DNA from: Phlegmacium glaucopus
Lineage: Eukaryota > Basidiomycota > Agaricomycetes > Agaricales > Cortinariaceae
DNA: 64,000 nt
Reading direction: 5' to 3'
Assembly (NCBI GenBank): GCA_015039465.1
Contig: MU130154.1
Span: forward strand, 475,065-539,064
Part shown: piece after piece, positions 46,502 to 57,990 of the stretch
How the letters are laid out: each line of letters begins with the position of its first letter
Position numbering within the stretch: position 1 is the first letter of the stretch
Notes under the pieces: model-generated
Told to the model about the DNA's origin: nothing
Databases searched by the model: none
Seen by the model: the letters and a program-made list of their open reading frames with translations, nothing else
Position numbers and translations under genes: made by a program

Positions 46502-49207
46502 TCAGCGCCATGCACGTAATCCGGCAACGAGGTCTAAAACAGGATCCAATGGACCAGAATCATTTTCGCTCAAAACTTTCAAGCCATCCTCTCGATCCAT
46601 ACCGACATAAGTCTTCCACTTGTCAAGCTTAGCATGCTCGACATTGAGGGCCCGCACGATGTTTGAAAGATATTCCAGATCAGAGGCCAGCTGAGCAGCA
46701 CCGGCAATTGACAATGTTGGAATGGATGGAAGGATGTCAGTCGTAAGGTAATCTAGAAAAGTATGACTCAGAGATATAAGCCATGCGGATGAGACGGCTT
46801 CAGGATCAATGGTGTTTGGTTTGGCATGAGTAATAGAGGGGCGCCGTCGATGGGATTGCTGACTTGGTGCATCATGTGATTGTTCTGAAAGACTTTGAAG
46901 CATATCGGAATCTATATGGGGAAGGGTATGCAGAGAAAATGCGAGTGCATCATCATCGGCATACACCTCAAACAAGCGGGGAAGGTTCAAGAGACCTTCA
47001 GCAATTCTCTGGACTGTATCACTGGGTGATAAAGAAAAAGTAGGTACCCGAAGATCATTGACGGCCATGCTGTTATCTGAACGCCACGCAGGTGAGGAAG
47101 CATAGCCAGTAAGATGATTCCGCAACGGTGATAAAATGGTTTTCGTCGTAGACGTTTGGCACGACTGTGCAAATTCCGACATCGCTTTCCTGGCGTTGAC
47201 CAGCAAAGCTTCAGTTGCGGGAGCGGGAGCGAGGACGGGGACTTGATGACGGAGGGTCGCAGAGAAAGGTGGTTCACGTGGATGCCCATCATTCTCGATG
47301 GTAATTAATAATTGGTGCAATTCAGCCGAATTTAGAGTGGACTGTTCAAGCAACTGACTTTCTCCTTTTGTAGCAGCAACAAGGAAATTCGAGGGATCAT
47401 TCAGCGCCAGCCGAAAATGAGCCCCCACTTGAGAAAGATAGTTTCGCACCTTGGTTTCGAATGCGACCATACGATCAACAATTGTTCGAGCGGAGGCTAG
47501 AAGGTGAAGCGATAGCTGTATATCAGACCAATCTTGTGCCGTGTAATCCAAATCCGAAAGGTCGCCGTCAGAAACGGAGCTCTTGATAAGTGAAGATGGG
47601 TTCTGAGACTCCGTCTGCACATCAGCCGTCCACATGTTGATAAACGATTGGAAGAAGCCATCAAGGGCTTGCACGAGACCAAAGGAACCGTACCCATGCG
47701 TGAAGGCCTCACATCTCGCCATACTACCCTCCGCAATCCCAAAAATATCGACGGCCCGTTCTCTAAAGAGCCGAGGACGATCAATAGCTTGTACTCTTTC
47801 CCGGTTGTCACTGGTGATTACCTCGCAGAGAGATTGCTCTAAGAAGCGCCGCTCAAGCGACGCATAGTCTACTTGATAGTCGAGAAAAGGTTGGAACAAC
47901 TCCTGGTCCCACTCCATGCTTTCAGATAATTCAGCATTGGCCCCGGGAGTACCAACATTATTCGATGACGCTTTTAGCTGTGGTCTCGATCTCAAGGATA
48001 ATGACATCCGACTTGATCGCCTTCGTACATGAGATGGAAGTTTCTCAGGACGAACTTGTTTCATTGGCGAAGTGGTGTATTGAACTTTTTCCATAATTTT
48101 TTCGACAGCGATCGCGAAGTCTTCGGTGGCACGCAATACAGAGATAAGATGGCTGAGTGATGATTCTCCGTGATGAGATGAGTAAGAGGCAAGTCGTTGC
48201 GGCACCGTGGGCTGTAAAGAGGAGAGCGTGGACGAGATAAATTGGGATACAGTGGCGGAAGGATCTGGAAAAATAGAGGAAATTGCCACTCTCTCTGCAC
48301 CCAACAAGGAAAGAAAAGTGTTGTAGAATTTTGGAAGAAATTCTGAGAATGTTTGAACTATTCCGTCCGCGACAGCAGTTGATGAAGGATCGCAATCCAG
48401 TAAGGATGCCTTCTGCCAGAGTGAAACAACAGAAGATCTTCGTGACGCGTAGTAATAGTTGCGGAATTCGGATTCGCGTTGTATAATGGAGAAAATCGAA
48501 AAATACTCTCTGCAGGCAGCTGAATTCTGGGTATTAATGGCGGAGAGAAGTGCCGTACTAAGGGCAGCTTCCAGTTGGTTTTGTAGGTTCACCATAAGAG
48601 TACGACGTGGGTCATACTCCGGGGTGTTTTGGAAGACAACCATGCTCCTGTTCGCCTCTGACAATCGTTCTGCAGCCTTTGCGTAACTTTTTTCAGCAAT
48701 GAGGGAAGTGGCTTCATGCTCGAGAGTGCTCCAGCTCTCTGCTTCTCGCAAGACCTCTCTAGATGCCTCCATTCGGTTCTTAATTTTGTCAAGATGATGG
48801 AGATTGTCAAGTGCTGCTATCGTCTCCTTCGGTACAGCGTCCCTGGATCGTTGAAGTACCCCAACCAAGGCGTTTTGAAGTGTAGAAGCACCATCTTTCA
48901 TGAAATGCAAGTCATAAGCTAAACGAGGAATACCACGTGAAACATCGTCGATTATACGTTCTAGTTGTGTTGAAGTATCCTCAGCCGCGATGTCGAGAGT
49001 TGTGAGGAGTTGGGTAATCTGGTGATCGAGTTGTGTTAAATCTATGTGAAGCGGAGATGAGTCGTCGGCGTCGTTTGTAACGAGCGTGTCATTAATCCAT
49101 GATACAACATCGTCATATTGCTCTAAGGAATCGACCAATTGAACTGTAGATGTTGGGATAGACATTGAGCCAGTTCTCTGGCTTTCACTCTCAAGATTTC
49201 CCATCAT
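46502..49207 (-). CDS. COG7: Conserved oligomeric Golgi complex subunit 7 (COG7)
   Basis: A single large uninterrupted exon of about 900 codons, which is unusual among its intron-rich neighbours. COG7 is a subunit of the COG tether of the Golgi, which works in retrograde traffic within the Golgi. Family blocks: VSWINDTLVTN, then HLDKIKNRMEASREVLREAE with ESWSTLEHEATSLIAEKSYA, and a long helical body with coiled-coil-like segments. The first in-frame ATG pair is at 49207/49204 (MMGNLESESQRTG); a second start, MSIPTSTVQ at 49165, is equally plausible by comparison with other fungal starts. It ends GLRAWR at 46502. Its 5' end is only 20 bp from the stop of SNAPC3, which runs in the same direction. 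Confidence 0.85.
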   Translation of the reverse strand: MMGNLESESQRTGSMSIPTSTVQLVDSLEQYDDVVSWINDTLVTNDADDSSPLHIDLTQLDHQITQLLTTLDIAAEDTSTQLERIIDDVSRGIPRLAYDLHFMKDGASTLQNALVGVLQRSRDAVPKETIAALDNLHHLDKIKNRMEASREVLREAESWSTLEHEATSLIAEKSYAKAAERLSEANRSMVVFQNTPEYDPRRTLMVNLQNQLEAALSTALLSAINTQNSAACREYFSIFSIIQRESEFRNYYYASRRSSVVSLWQKASLLDCDPSSTAVADGIVQTFSEFLPKFYNTFLSLLGAERVAISSIFPDPSATVSQFISSTLSSLQPTVPQRLASYSSHHGESSLSHLISVLRATEDFAIAVEKIMEKVQYTTSPMKQVRPEKLPSHVRRRSSRMSLSLRSRPQLKASSNNVGTPGANAELSESMEWDQELFQPFLDYQVDYASLERRFLEQSLCEVITSDNRERVQAIDRPRLFRERAVDIFGIAEGSMARCEAFTHGYGSFGLVQALDGFFQSFINMWTADVQTESQNPSSLIKSSVSDGDLSDLDYTAQDWSDIQLSLHLLASARTIVDRMVAFETKVRNYLSQVGAHFRLALNDPSNFLVAATKGESQLLEQSTLNSAELHQLLITIENDGHPREPPFSATLRHQVPVLAPAPATEALLVNARKAMSEFAQSCQTSTTKTILSPLRNHLTGYASSPAWRSDNSMAVNDLRVPTFSLSPSDTVQRIAEGLLNLPRLFEVYADDDALAFSLHTLPHIDSDMLQSLSEQSHDAPSQQSHRRRPSITHAKPNTIDPEAVSSAWLISLSHTFLDYLTTDILPSIPTLSIAGAAQLASDLEYLSNIVRALNVEHAKLDKWKTYVGMDREDGLKVLSENDSGPLDPVLDLVAGLRAWR

Positions 49208-49227
49208 ATTTGGCAAAATAATCAAAT

Positions 49228-50634
49228 TCAAACAATGGCAAGTGCAGGATTAGGCAACGGTAGTGCGACCACCCCTTCCTCTTTACTTTCTCCCATACAT
49301 TCCCAGCAGGGATCGCACAGAACGCAAGGGTTTTCGCCCAAGCGTACATCCCCCACAATAGACCACACCGCTGGTACCCTTGAACATGCACGACATAAGT
49401 CTAAAAGGGATGGTGTGATCTGTAAGGTTAATGGATAGCCAAATTGGGCATCGGAAGGATGCAAAAGCCTACTGACAACATCATACCTCACAGATAAAAG
49501 GCTGTACATGGGCACAACATACCTGATCTGATCGATAACAATGAAGTGTTCACAATTTCCTTTATGAATCAGCCAATATGGCTCATTGAGACGTATTGAA
49601 AGCGACGAAAATGTTGTCTGTTCTAAAGATGTAGGTGCTTTGGAAATGGGGAATGCGGGTTTTTTCTTCAATATTGCGATTTGCTTCATGAGCTTACTAC
49701 GATGGATGTTAGAGGATGTTAAGACGAGGTAATAAAATAATGCATACTCAGCATATCCCTTGTCACTCTTTTCATCGCCATATAAAAGTCCTTCAATATA
49801 AATAACGGACTGTGATTCCCTATCGTCGGCTAAGTCCTCTGATTCAAAGCCTGCCTCAGTCGGTAGATTATTAGAAATACATGGAATGCTGTTGGAGAGA
49901 TCTTGTAGATTTTGGGAAGAGAGGAAAACATGCTGAGATGACCGGTTGACATAACTTGGCCCCCAAGAAACTCTGTTGTGTACAGATATCGTAAGGACCG
50001 CCTGTGGTATATCGATCGCAGTATTTGGACCCGGAGTTGTTTTCTATGGATATTATTTATTTTGATTTTGATCTGACTGCGAAGCAAGAAATACTCACCA
50101 CTTCATCGAGAATATTATGGTCTGAGTTTTTGGGCGTGCGGATGAATGTGAGTGCTTCTGTATGCAATCTGGAAGCTTGTAAGATAGGATGGCTACAAAC
50201 AAAGTAGAAATTACCTCCAAGCGGTGAGAGATACAGAGTCAATATTTTTCTGAAGATTTAACACCTCTGGAAGTAGAGAATCAGTGATAGGATAAGTCTT
50301 CCGCGGCTTTTTGGGGTTGACGGATGCATGAAGGGCGGAAATGGTATGTTCCTGGTCCTTTATGAGAGTTGCAGACAACGTTGGGTTGTTCCATAGATTG
50401 TACAGAGAATCTCGAATGTCTGAAACGCTGTCGAAACTTATCAATGTGTGAAAGCCGTGGAGAGAAGAAAAAATTGTAGAACCTGCACTCGTCAGCAATG
50501 GTTGAAGATTGAGATTGATTTGATAGTGTATCTTGATATAATACTTTTGCAGACTCAATGAAAGCATTCACGTCGACTTTTTCAGAGGCAGGGCCAAAGA
50601 GAGAGTCTATGGTGTGCGCAAGTCCTGCGTTCAT
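49228..50634 (-). CDS. SNAPC3: snRNA-activating protein complex subunit 3 (SNAPC3/SNAP50) homologue
   Basis: Start MNAGLAHTIDSLFGPASEKV at 50634, stop at 49228, with several short introns. The middle part resembles SNAP50: CISNNLPTEAGFESEDLADD, YIEGLLYGDEKS, RLNEPYWLIHKGNCEHFIVI and DQIRYVVPMY. The C-terminal Cys-rich finger is present: CRACSRVPAVWSIVGDVRLG, then ENPCVLCDPCWECMG. In animals this protein binds the snRNA gene promoter element and recruits TBP for snRNA transcription by polymerases II and III. Fungal homologues are less studied, so the role is from family knowledge. The stop lies 20 bp before the next gene's ATG. Confidence 0.8.
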
Positions 50635-50688
50635 TCTCAAGTCAGTAATGTGTCACGCGATAATGATGTCAGCCTCATCGTCACTACA

Positions 50689-50696
50689 TATAAAAG
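50689..50696 (+). promoter_or_regulatory. TATA box of the secreted repeat protein
   Basis: TATAAAAG lies 79 bases before the start codon at 50775, in a 140-bp divergent gap shared with SNAPC3. Confidence 0.6.
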
Positions 50697-50774
50697 GGTC
50701 GAGTTTTGGATTTCTCCAAACTTTTATTCTCTTCTTCCTACTCTATCAGTACAACTGCTATACACATTCTTTTA

Positions 50775-52297
50775 ATGCGTTCTTTTGAAATTATCTTCTC
50801 TCTCTCCCTTGCCATTGGAGTCTCTGCTCTCGCGGCACCCGTCAATCCAAGGTCCTTCGCGGTTCGTTTTCCCTCTCTCTTCCACAATTTTTATCTTATC
50901 GCCAATAGGCGAGCCCAGCAGAACGTTATCCAACGACTACAAAAGACTGTGATACAAAAACTGGTGTCCCCACACAGTTGGCTCTCGCCTCCCCTGTGGC
51001 TCCTCAGGATGTATCTAGTCCTTCTAGATCTGGTGATAGCTTAAACAACGCCGGTACTGTAACCACAACTACCCCCGAGTCGGCGGCCTCCACCTTGGAC
51101 GTTGGGGGACCAGTCAATGTCAATCAGACCCCTTCCTCTAGTGCAAGTTCAGACAACATTGCTTCTGCAAACGCGGCATCTTCAAGTCCCAGTCTTGATC
51201 AGAGTCAACTAAATGCCATCTCGAACCCAGTCGAGGGTGGGACATCTGGCGATTTCTCAGCCACATCATCTTTTAGTAACTCTCTATCGGACGCCGTCTC
51301 CAATCAAGCTGTTGCTGAGACTCTTGCCAATCCTTCGGGCCCGACATCTTTAAATCCTGCCCAACCGAATAACTTTGATTCCTTAGCCACGACTGCATCT
51401 ATGCCTTTGGCCGGCGTGATTCAAAACGAGGCCTCGACGTCTGGCAGTATCCAAAACGGTGTCCCTTCTGCTGGTATTGTTTCTGGGTTCGGCGATCCTG
51501 AACCTCTCGCTTCAGTTGCTTCTTCGCTGGTGACCGCTGGGCTTAGTGCCACCAACTCGGCTATGCCGAACAATGTCGCAACCAACCTGGACAATATTTC
51601 TCTGGCTAGTGTTTTAGATCCTTTGGCGTCCAATGCCGCTGGGGTCAACGCACTTCCCCCGTCTTCCCTAACAGGCTCTCTCCCCGTGCAGGCTGCAGGA
51701 TCGACAGCTATAGTATCCGACATTGTCTCTGGTCTCTCGTCTTTGACTGGCAATAACGCATTGATCTCTCCATCAGAATTGTCCACTGGGCTCAGTACCT
51801 CCAACTTTGTCAATTCGGCTCCGCAGAATGCCGCAGCCGACGCCGCAAGGATCAGCACACTTCCCCCGTCTTCCCTAACAGGCTCTCTCCCCGTGCAGGC
51901 TGCAGGATCGACAGCTATAGTATCCGACATTGTCTCTGGTCTCTCGTCTTTGACTGGTAATAACGCATTGATCTCTCCATCAGAATTGTTCACTGGGCTC
52001 AGTACCTCCAACTTGGTCAATTCGGCCTCGCAGAACGCTGCAGCCAACCCCACGAGGATCAACACACTTCCTCTGTCGTCTCTCACAGGCTCTTTGTTCC
52101 CCGTGCAGGCTGCAGGATCGACACCTCAATTGTCTTTCACTGGCAATAACGCATTGAATAATGCCCCATCAGAAATGTCCACTATGCGGGGTGCCGAAAG
52201 GCCTTCTCTTTCCCCTTCAGCCCAGATCATCACGGGCTCGATGGTTGACGGAAATTGTATTTGCACGTCTCATGAATCGGTTCCCAGGAATCTATAG
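50775..52297 (+). CDS. Secreted Ser/Ala/Asn-rich protein with 69-residue repeats
   Basis: Exons 50775-50861 and 50909-52297 join in phase to 491 residues. Signal peptide MRSFEIIFSLSLAIGVSALA, cleavage near AAPVNP. The mature protein is low complexity (Ser, Ala, Asn, Thr, Leu) and probably disordered or O-glycosylated. It carries two full copies and a partial third of a unit of about 69 residues with the phrases LPPSSLTGSLPVQAAGSTAI, VSDIVSGLSSLTGNNALISP and SELSTGLSTSNFVNSA, encoded by a 207-bp tandem repeat (about 51650-52180). A few Cys lie only at the ends (DCDTKTGV, NCICTSHES). I see no catalytic domain. Cell-wall or matrix protein is a guess. Confidence 0.8.
51650..52180 (+). repeat. 207-bp coding tandem repeat
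   Basis: Units begin at about 51650, 51857 and 52064, at CTTCCCCCGTCTTCCCT-type sequence. Units 1 and 2 are nearly identical; unit 3 is shortened and has two small in-frame indels. Confidence 0.9.
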
Positions 52298-52532
52298 GGC
52301 TCAGCGTCGAACCAAGGTTTTTTGTTTGAATGTACACCTACTTAAGAATTTCATGCTCCTTTTTTCTCAAATTCCTTTGTATTTGTTTCGACATCAGAAT
52401 CATGCATCCCAGAATTTCATTGGCGCCTGATCATAAATGCTGAGTGATTTCAGGCCATGCTCATTATCGGATAAGATAGCGTCAAGTGCCTTATCATAAT
52501 AATATATTGCGAACAACTTTTATAGGTATTTA

Positions 52533-55500
52533 TTAAGCAGCATTGAAGGTTTGGCTTAAGTTGGCAATATATGTGTCCCATTCCTCCCCGCTAAACGAAA
52601 TTTTTTACCATGGCATATCAACAATGTTGACGGGATGGAGTTACTTACCTGAAAGTAGCTGGGGCTTCCGACCATAGAGGTAACATCTCAACGTCGACCA
52701 TTCCGTTTGGATACATAAGCGATAGATCAACCATAAATTCGTCAGACATAATCATTTCAAGCTCGCCGCATCTCGCCGAAGGTGCTGCCCATCCTTGTGA
52801 TGCGACATCATTGAAGTTAACATACCGTCCACCATCATAATTGGTTGCAGCAGGGGTTGCATGAATGATACCCATTTGGGATGGCAAAAGGTTGTTAAGG
52901 CCCCAGTCATTGTCGGTTGTCGCTCCAATTGAGTTGTAGTTCGGTGCAGGAGGCATAGTTGTCATGTTCGGTAGGATTGCTGGTTGTGGTGTGATTCTCA
53001 GGTTCGTTGAGTTTGAAACAAGATTATCCGATTTCGTTGACATAGTCTGGTCACCGACAGTGGGGCCGGGCTGCTCGTTTAATGAGCTAATTTCCTTTAA
53101 AATATCACTGGAAATGAAGGTCATGCATCTTATTGACATCGGAGGATTGTAATTATACTTACTATAAGCGCCCTGCATTATGCCACCTTGGTTCGCATCC
53201 GTAAGGCCCGAGGTGATTATGAATTAGAATTTCTAGTAAGAACGTACCTTTTTTCGCCTTCCTTGAGAACATTGAGACAAATTTGAACATTCGCCATTTC
53301 CTTCGCAGCGTTTTTCAATAAACCAGATTTCTGACCTCCCCAGACGTTGAGAACGATGATAAGGCCAGATGTAAAGGTAGTCATCTGCTTAGCATTCAAT
53401 TAGCAGACGAGACGTAGGGCAAATGAAACCAACTCAACAAAAGTCATAGGGTAGTAATGCAGGTCTCTCCTCAGAGCAACCTCCAGTAAATGGCTGCAGG
53501 ATCGAGCAGCGTTGGTGCAGATGGCGAGCGATACCAACGACAGATCCGATCTTTTTGTTAGGAATGGTCTGTGGACCTGGATTTGGATGTAGAAGAACGT
53601 CGAGAATAAGGATACACTCTGATGAAAAAATGTCGAATTCCTCTGATCTGGATCCCAACGCACTGTAGTTGAAGATCTTAGTGGGTTTAGTCAAAAGGAA
53701 CGTCTACAACTTACAAACGTCGGGAAGCGAGTCCTTCCATCTGTTCAGTGAAGAGTCCAATTCTGCCACAATCCGGTGTTCCCACTCATGGTCAATTGAA
53801 CCAGATCTTACCTTCGACTTTTTGGTAGAATACAAGGTCCTCAAGGTAAGGGCGAGTATTTCACAGAGTCTCAATTGGTAGACAAAGGCAGTGATGATAG
53901 AAGGCTTTCCGCTAGGCTGCTGGAATGCTTGACCTGAATCTCCAGTTGGCGCCCAGTATTCGTCATCACATTCAATTGGGTAGTCAACGTCGAAGCTAAT
54001 CGCGACTTAGAAACTTGAATGAGTGGTTAGACTTAGCTTACTCTTCATCCATAAGGAGGCAAGCCCGACCGAGGAATGACGCTGTCATGCAATCGATACA
54101 AACTAAGCACCTGGCGTATTTCGTTAGCCGAGAAGGTTCGCACCAAATAGCTGCGTACTCAACCAGAATGAACGTTTTAACAATTCTTCTTCGGCCTCCG
54201 GGTTCTTTGAGGAACTCCTCCGCCTATGTATCCCTCTCTCGATAGCAAGTCGAACGCTTAAACCTAGAAGACTCCAGGCGGCATTGGGGAGCGACGTTCC
54301 AAGAAGATAAATGATTGCAAGCTATAGTAAATAGTAAATGTTTTTATTAACGAGGCAGTAAAGACAAGTGTAATGAACCTACACAATAGTACTGCAGGTC
54401 ATAGATGCTGGATTTACTAAGCAATATATTCCGATATAGAGGAACTTGGCAGAAATACTGCCATCCACAAGAAAGGCCTGACGAATCACCGGATATAAAG
54501 ACTCGTGGGTCTTCCGAATATCGGGATCCAACCGCACAAACTAAGAGAACCGTCATTCCAAAAGATGGATCCCACAGATGTTGACCGAGAACCAGAGACT
54601 TTTCAAAGGTTGGTCGGTGTAAGAGGGGAAGAAAAATGTTTGCATGCTCAAAGTACAGAGAGACTAAACTCCAGAGCAAGTCTTCTTCAGGGTATGCGTA
54701 GCGTGGTTCGTCACCGTAAACAAGAGTCTTTTCCCACTAGTGAGGATAACAAATGATCATACATATTCACAATCAAACTTGGACTACTTACGGGTCGAAT
54801 ATCCCAAAACATAGGCCTCCTAAGGTTGCCCCCCAGCAGCTGGCTATTTGTACCAGTGAGTTCATTCTTGACAGTTGTAGTCTCCTTGGCCAACATAAAG
54901 CCACTATATCTGAATGTCAGACATTTGCGCAGCGTAGCATGAAAGTCGGGGGGTAATCTTACCTCGACTGACCGAAGAACCTGTTTTCAAGATACGTAAT
55001 AGAAAATTTACGGAAGTCCTCTGCTAATGCGACATGCGCGAGACAATCGGTTTCGGAGTCGTCTTCAGATGTAGGTGACGAGGCGGAAACGTTGGAAATG
55101 GAATTTTGGACCAAGTAGTTCGCATTTAGACTGGAAGATGAAGGCAACGCGTCATGGACATTGTCACTTGCGGTGGCCCCTATCATATCGTCGATATCTC
55201 GGTCTGGAAAAGCCTAAGGCAGAAGAGTCAGGTAGGCCCTGTGTCAAACGATGATTGCTGTACGGTCTGTAAGAAGCGATCCATCTTCTCTAGACGATCC
55301 TCGAGTCTCCGAATGTATCTTATAGATCAACCGAATTTCACTATTAGTTGTAATGATCTAGAAATCAAGAAACATACGCTTGCTGTGTTTCTCTCTTCTT
55401 CTAATTTTGATATTAGTGAATGCTTGTGGCAATATATCTCTGCAAAAGAAATACCTTTGCTTGACGAGGGATTGCATGGGTACAAGGTATATGGGACATA

Positions 55501-55751
55501 GAACAGTTTGTGCACCGATTTTCGGGCATCTCTGCGCTATCGCCTTGATATATATAGAATAAAATAGTGTCAAGGTGAAACTGGCGTTAGGCAAGCGTTA
55601 GGCGTACATTTGACTGGAAAAGATCGTAATATTTCAACGTAAATAACTCGAACTGAGGTGCATGCATACCTTTTTTCTTTCTACATGCATCGCACGCTCC
55701 ATGTAACCGTTTTCTCTTAGGAGGAGGTGTTGACTCGTTATTGGCAATCAT
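52533..55751 (-). CDS. Zn(II)2Cys6 transcription factor with fungal_trans domain and a 6-nt microexon
   Basis: Start MIANNESTPPPKRKRLHGAC at 55751. The zinc cluster is assembled over three exons: CDACRKKK, then a 6-nt exon TCAAAT, then DSAEMPENRCTNC; only this splicing yields CDACRKKKVKC and the spacing C-x2-C-x6-C-x9-C-x2-C-x6-C. A coiled-coil linker follows (IRRLEDRLEKMDRFLQ), then an acidic Ser-rich part, LVSLYFEHANIFLPLLHRPT (fungal_trans domain), SLLGLSVRLAIERGIHRRR and a disordered tail. The last exon (52533-52590, GEEWDTYIANLSQTFNAA) joins through a good AG|gtaagt donor near 52651. The nearest known types are sugar or xylanase regulators of basidiomycetes, but I cannot assign a target. 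Confidence 0.8.
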
Positions 55752-55859
55752 GAAGCAAGGGGTGGGAGTCACGTGTCATTGTAGTTCTCATAAAAAGCAT
55801 CATGTGACTACTGGTGCCAAAGCATTTTATTAATTGTTTAAATTTTTGCTATTCTAGTC

Positions 55860-57798
55860 ATGTTGTTGACCAAAGCTGCACGGGTAGTTTTTCCTATCAG
55901 CCGCGATCGTCTTGTCGGCCGACTCTCAGCATCCAGGGCTATCCGGTCTTTACCACCAACTGCATTTCGTTCAATGTCGTCTATCCATGCGGGAGAGTCA
56001 ACTCTCCGTCCAGAACCAGACCAGGTTCTTCAGGATATCGCAGACTACGTCCACGGTTACACGGTCAAATCAGACCTGGCTTTCGAGACCGCTAGACTCT
56101 GTCTTATTGATACAATTGGCTGTGGTCTGGAAGCTTTACGATTTCCCGAGTGCACCAAGCTCCTTGGTCCTGTTGTAGAAGGAACAATAGTTCCCAACGG
56201 TGCGAATTTCCATATGCATAACAACCTGCGTTCTCATGTCTGTGGTTTAGGCACTCGTGTCCCTGGCACAAATTATCAACTAGATCCGATCCGAGGGGCC
56301 TTTAACATTGGTGCGGCTATCAGATGGCTCGACTTCAACGATTGCTTCTTGGCTGCTGAATGTCCGTGATATTTTTATTTTTACATGCTACCTTGGTTTA
56401 TTAAATACGAATATTTTAGGGGGTCATCCATCGGACAACCTTGGAGCCATTCTTGCTGTCGCAGATCATCTTGCACGCCAAGGACAGCCACTCACTGTTC
56501 GTGAGGTCCTCGAGGCGATGATCAAGGCCCACGAAATCCAAGGATCTATTGCTCTGCTGAACTCTTTCAACCGGGTTGGACTTGATCATGTCGTCCTTGT
56601 AAAAGTCGCTTCCACAGCGGTTGTCTCCAAATTACTTGGTTTGAATCGCGATCAAACTGTTGATGCCGTGTCACAAGCCTGGGTCGACGGCCAGTCTCTG
56701 CGTACATACCGTCATGCTCCCAACACTGGCCCAAGAAAGGCTTGGGCGGCTGGTGATGCTTGCTCTCGCGCTGTCAACCTTGCCCTGATGGTCAAAAAGG
56801 GTGAAAAGGGACTACCTTCAGTGCTTACTGCCAAAACCTGGGGCTTCTATGACGTCTTGTTCAAGGTATATTGTAATAGTCTGTTCTACATCGTTTGCAT
56901 ATCCGAACAATTCATTCCAGGGTAAACCTTTCGAGTTCCAGATTCCCTATGGTTCGTACATCATGGAGAATGTCCTTTTCAAGATATCGTTCCCCGCCGA
57001 ATTCCACGCACAAACTGCCGTCGAGGCTGCTCACATCATTCACAATAAACTCAAGGAACTCGGAAAAAGCTCTGACGATATCAAAAGCGTTAGAATCCGT
57101 ACACAAGAAGCTGCTATCAGGATTATTGATAAGCAAGGTCCCCTCGACAACTTTGCCGATCGCGAGTAGGTGTTGCTTTGCATTCAGCCCTTTTGATATC
57201 TCACCCACAATACATTAGCCACGCCATCAACTACATGGTTGCATACCCCCTTATCTTTGGCGAACTGACTTCGGAGAGCTAGTATGTTGTTACCATTTCA
57301 TCTCGTAATAGAGGGGGCTGAACAATTTTCATTCAGCACGGACGCTTCTGCCGCTGACCCACGTATTGATGCCCTTCGTGCCAAGATCTACTGCGTAGAG
57401 GAGAAACGCTTCAGTGTGGAATACCATGACCCTGCCAAGCGTTCCATCGGCAACGCGCTCCTGGTTGAGTTGAACGATGGGACGGTTCTGGATGAAGTTG
57501 AAATTGAGTATCCCGTTGGACATAAAAGACGCCGCACCGAAGGAACTCCTTTGCTGATCAACAAGTTCAAACGGTACGTTCTGTTGAGTCTACTCTATTG
57601 GACGTAGGCTAATTCTGGTGATCTGACAGCCACATCTCTTATCACTATGACGAGGCTCACCAGAAGAAGTATGTATTTCAATTGACTTTGTGTCTCCGTT
57701 ACTCACTTCAACCTTGCAGGATTCTGGACATCGTCTCATCAGATTCATTGTCCAAACTTCCTGTGGACAAATTCACTGATCTGTTTGTCAAAGCCTAA
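55860..57798 (+). CDS. PDH1: 2-methylcitrate dehydratase, mitochondrial (PrpD/MmgE family)
   Basis: Start [20 protein letters not shown] at 55860 is Arg-rich and acid-free, as expected for mitochondrial import. The MmgE/PrpD core follows: [38 protein letters not shown] (Trp restored across the first intron, T|GG), [54 protein letters not shown] and [11 protein letters not shown]. End FTDLFVKA. The enzyme dehydrates 2-methylcitrate in the methylcitrate cycle, which disposes of propionyl-Co[11 protein letters not shown] departs from FNDTWLAAEW as I remember it. Five or six exons with introns near 56368-56419, 56866-56921 and 57166-57221. Confidence 0.87.
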
Positions 57799-57990
57799 TC
57801 TATCGATTGTGTCTGGCGTATTGTACAGGAATGAAATCAATGACATAAAAAATTTCCTGGTAGAGTATACAAGCGTTTAATGGACTGAGGAACATACTTC
57901 ACAACAATGATAGAAATGCAATGCTAATGATTAATGGAGAACATAAACGGGTAATGCTGGTAGTGTCTGGCGTTCTTCGGACTCGGAATA

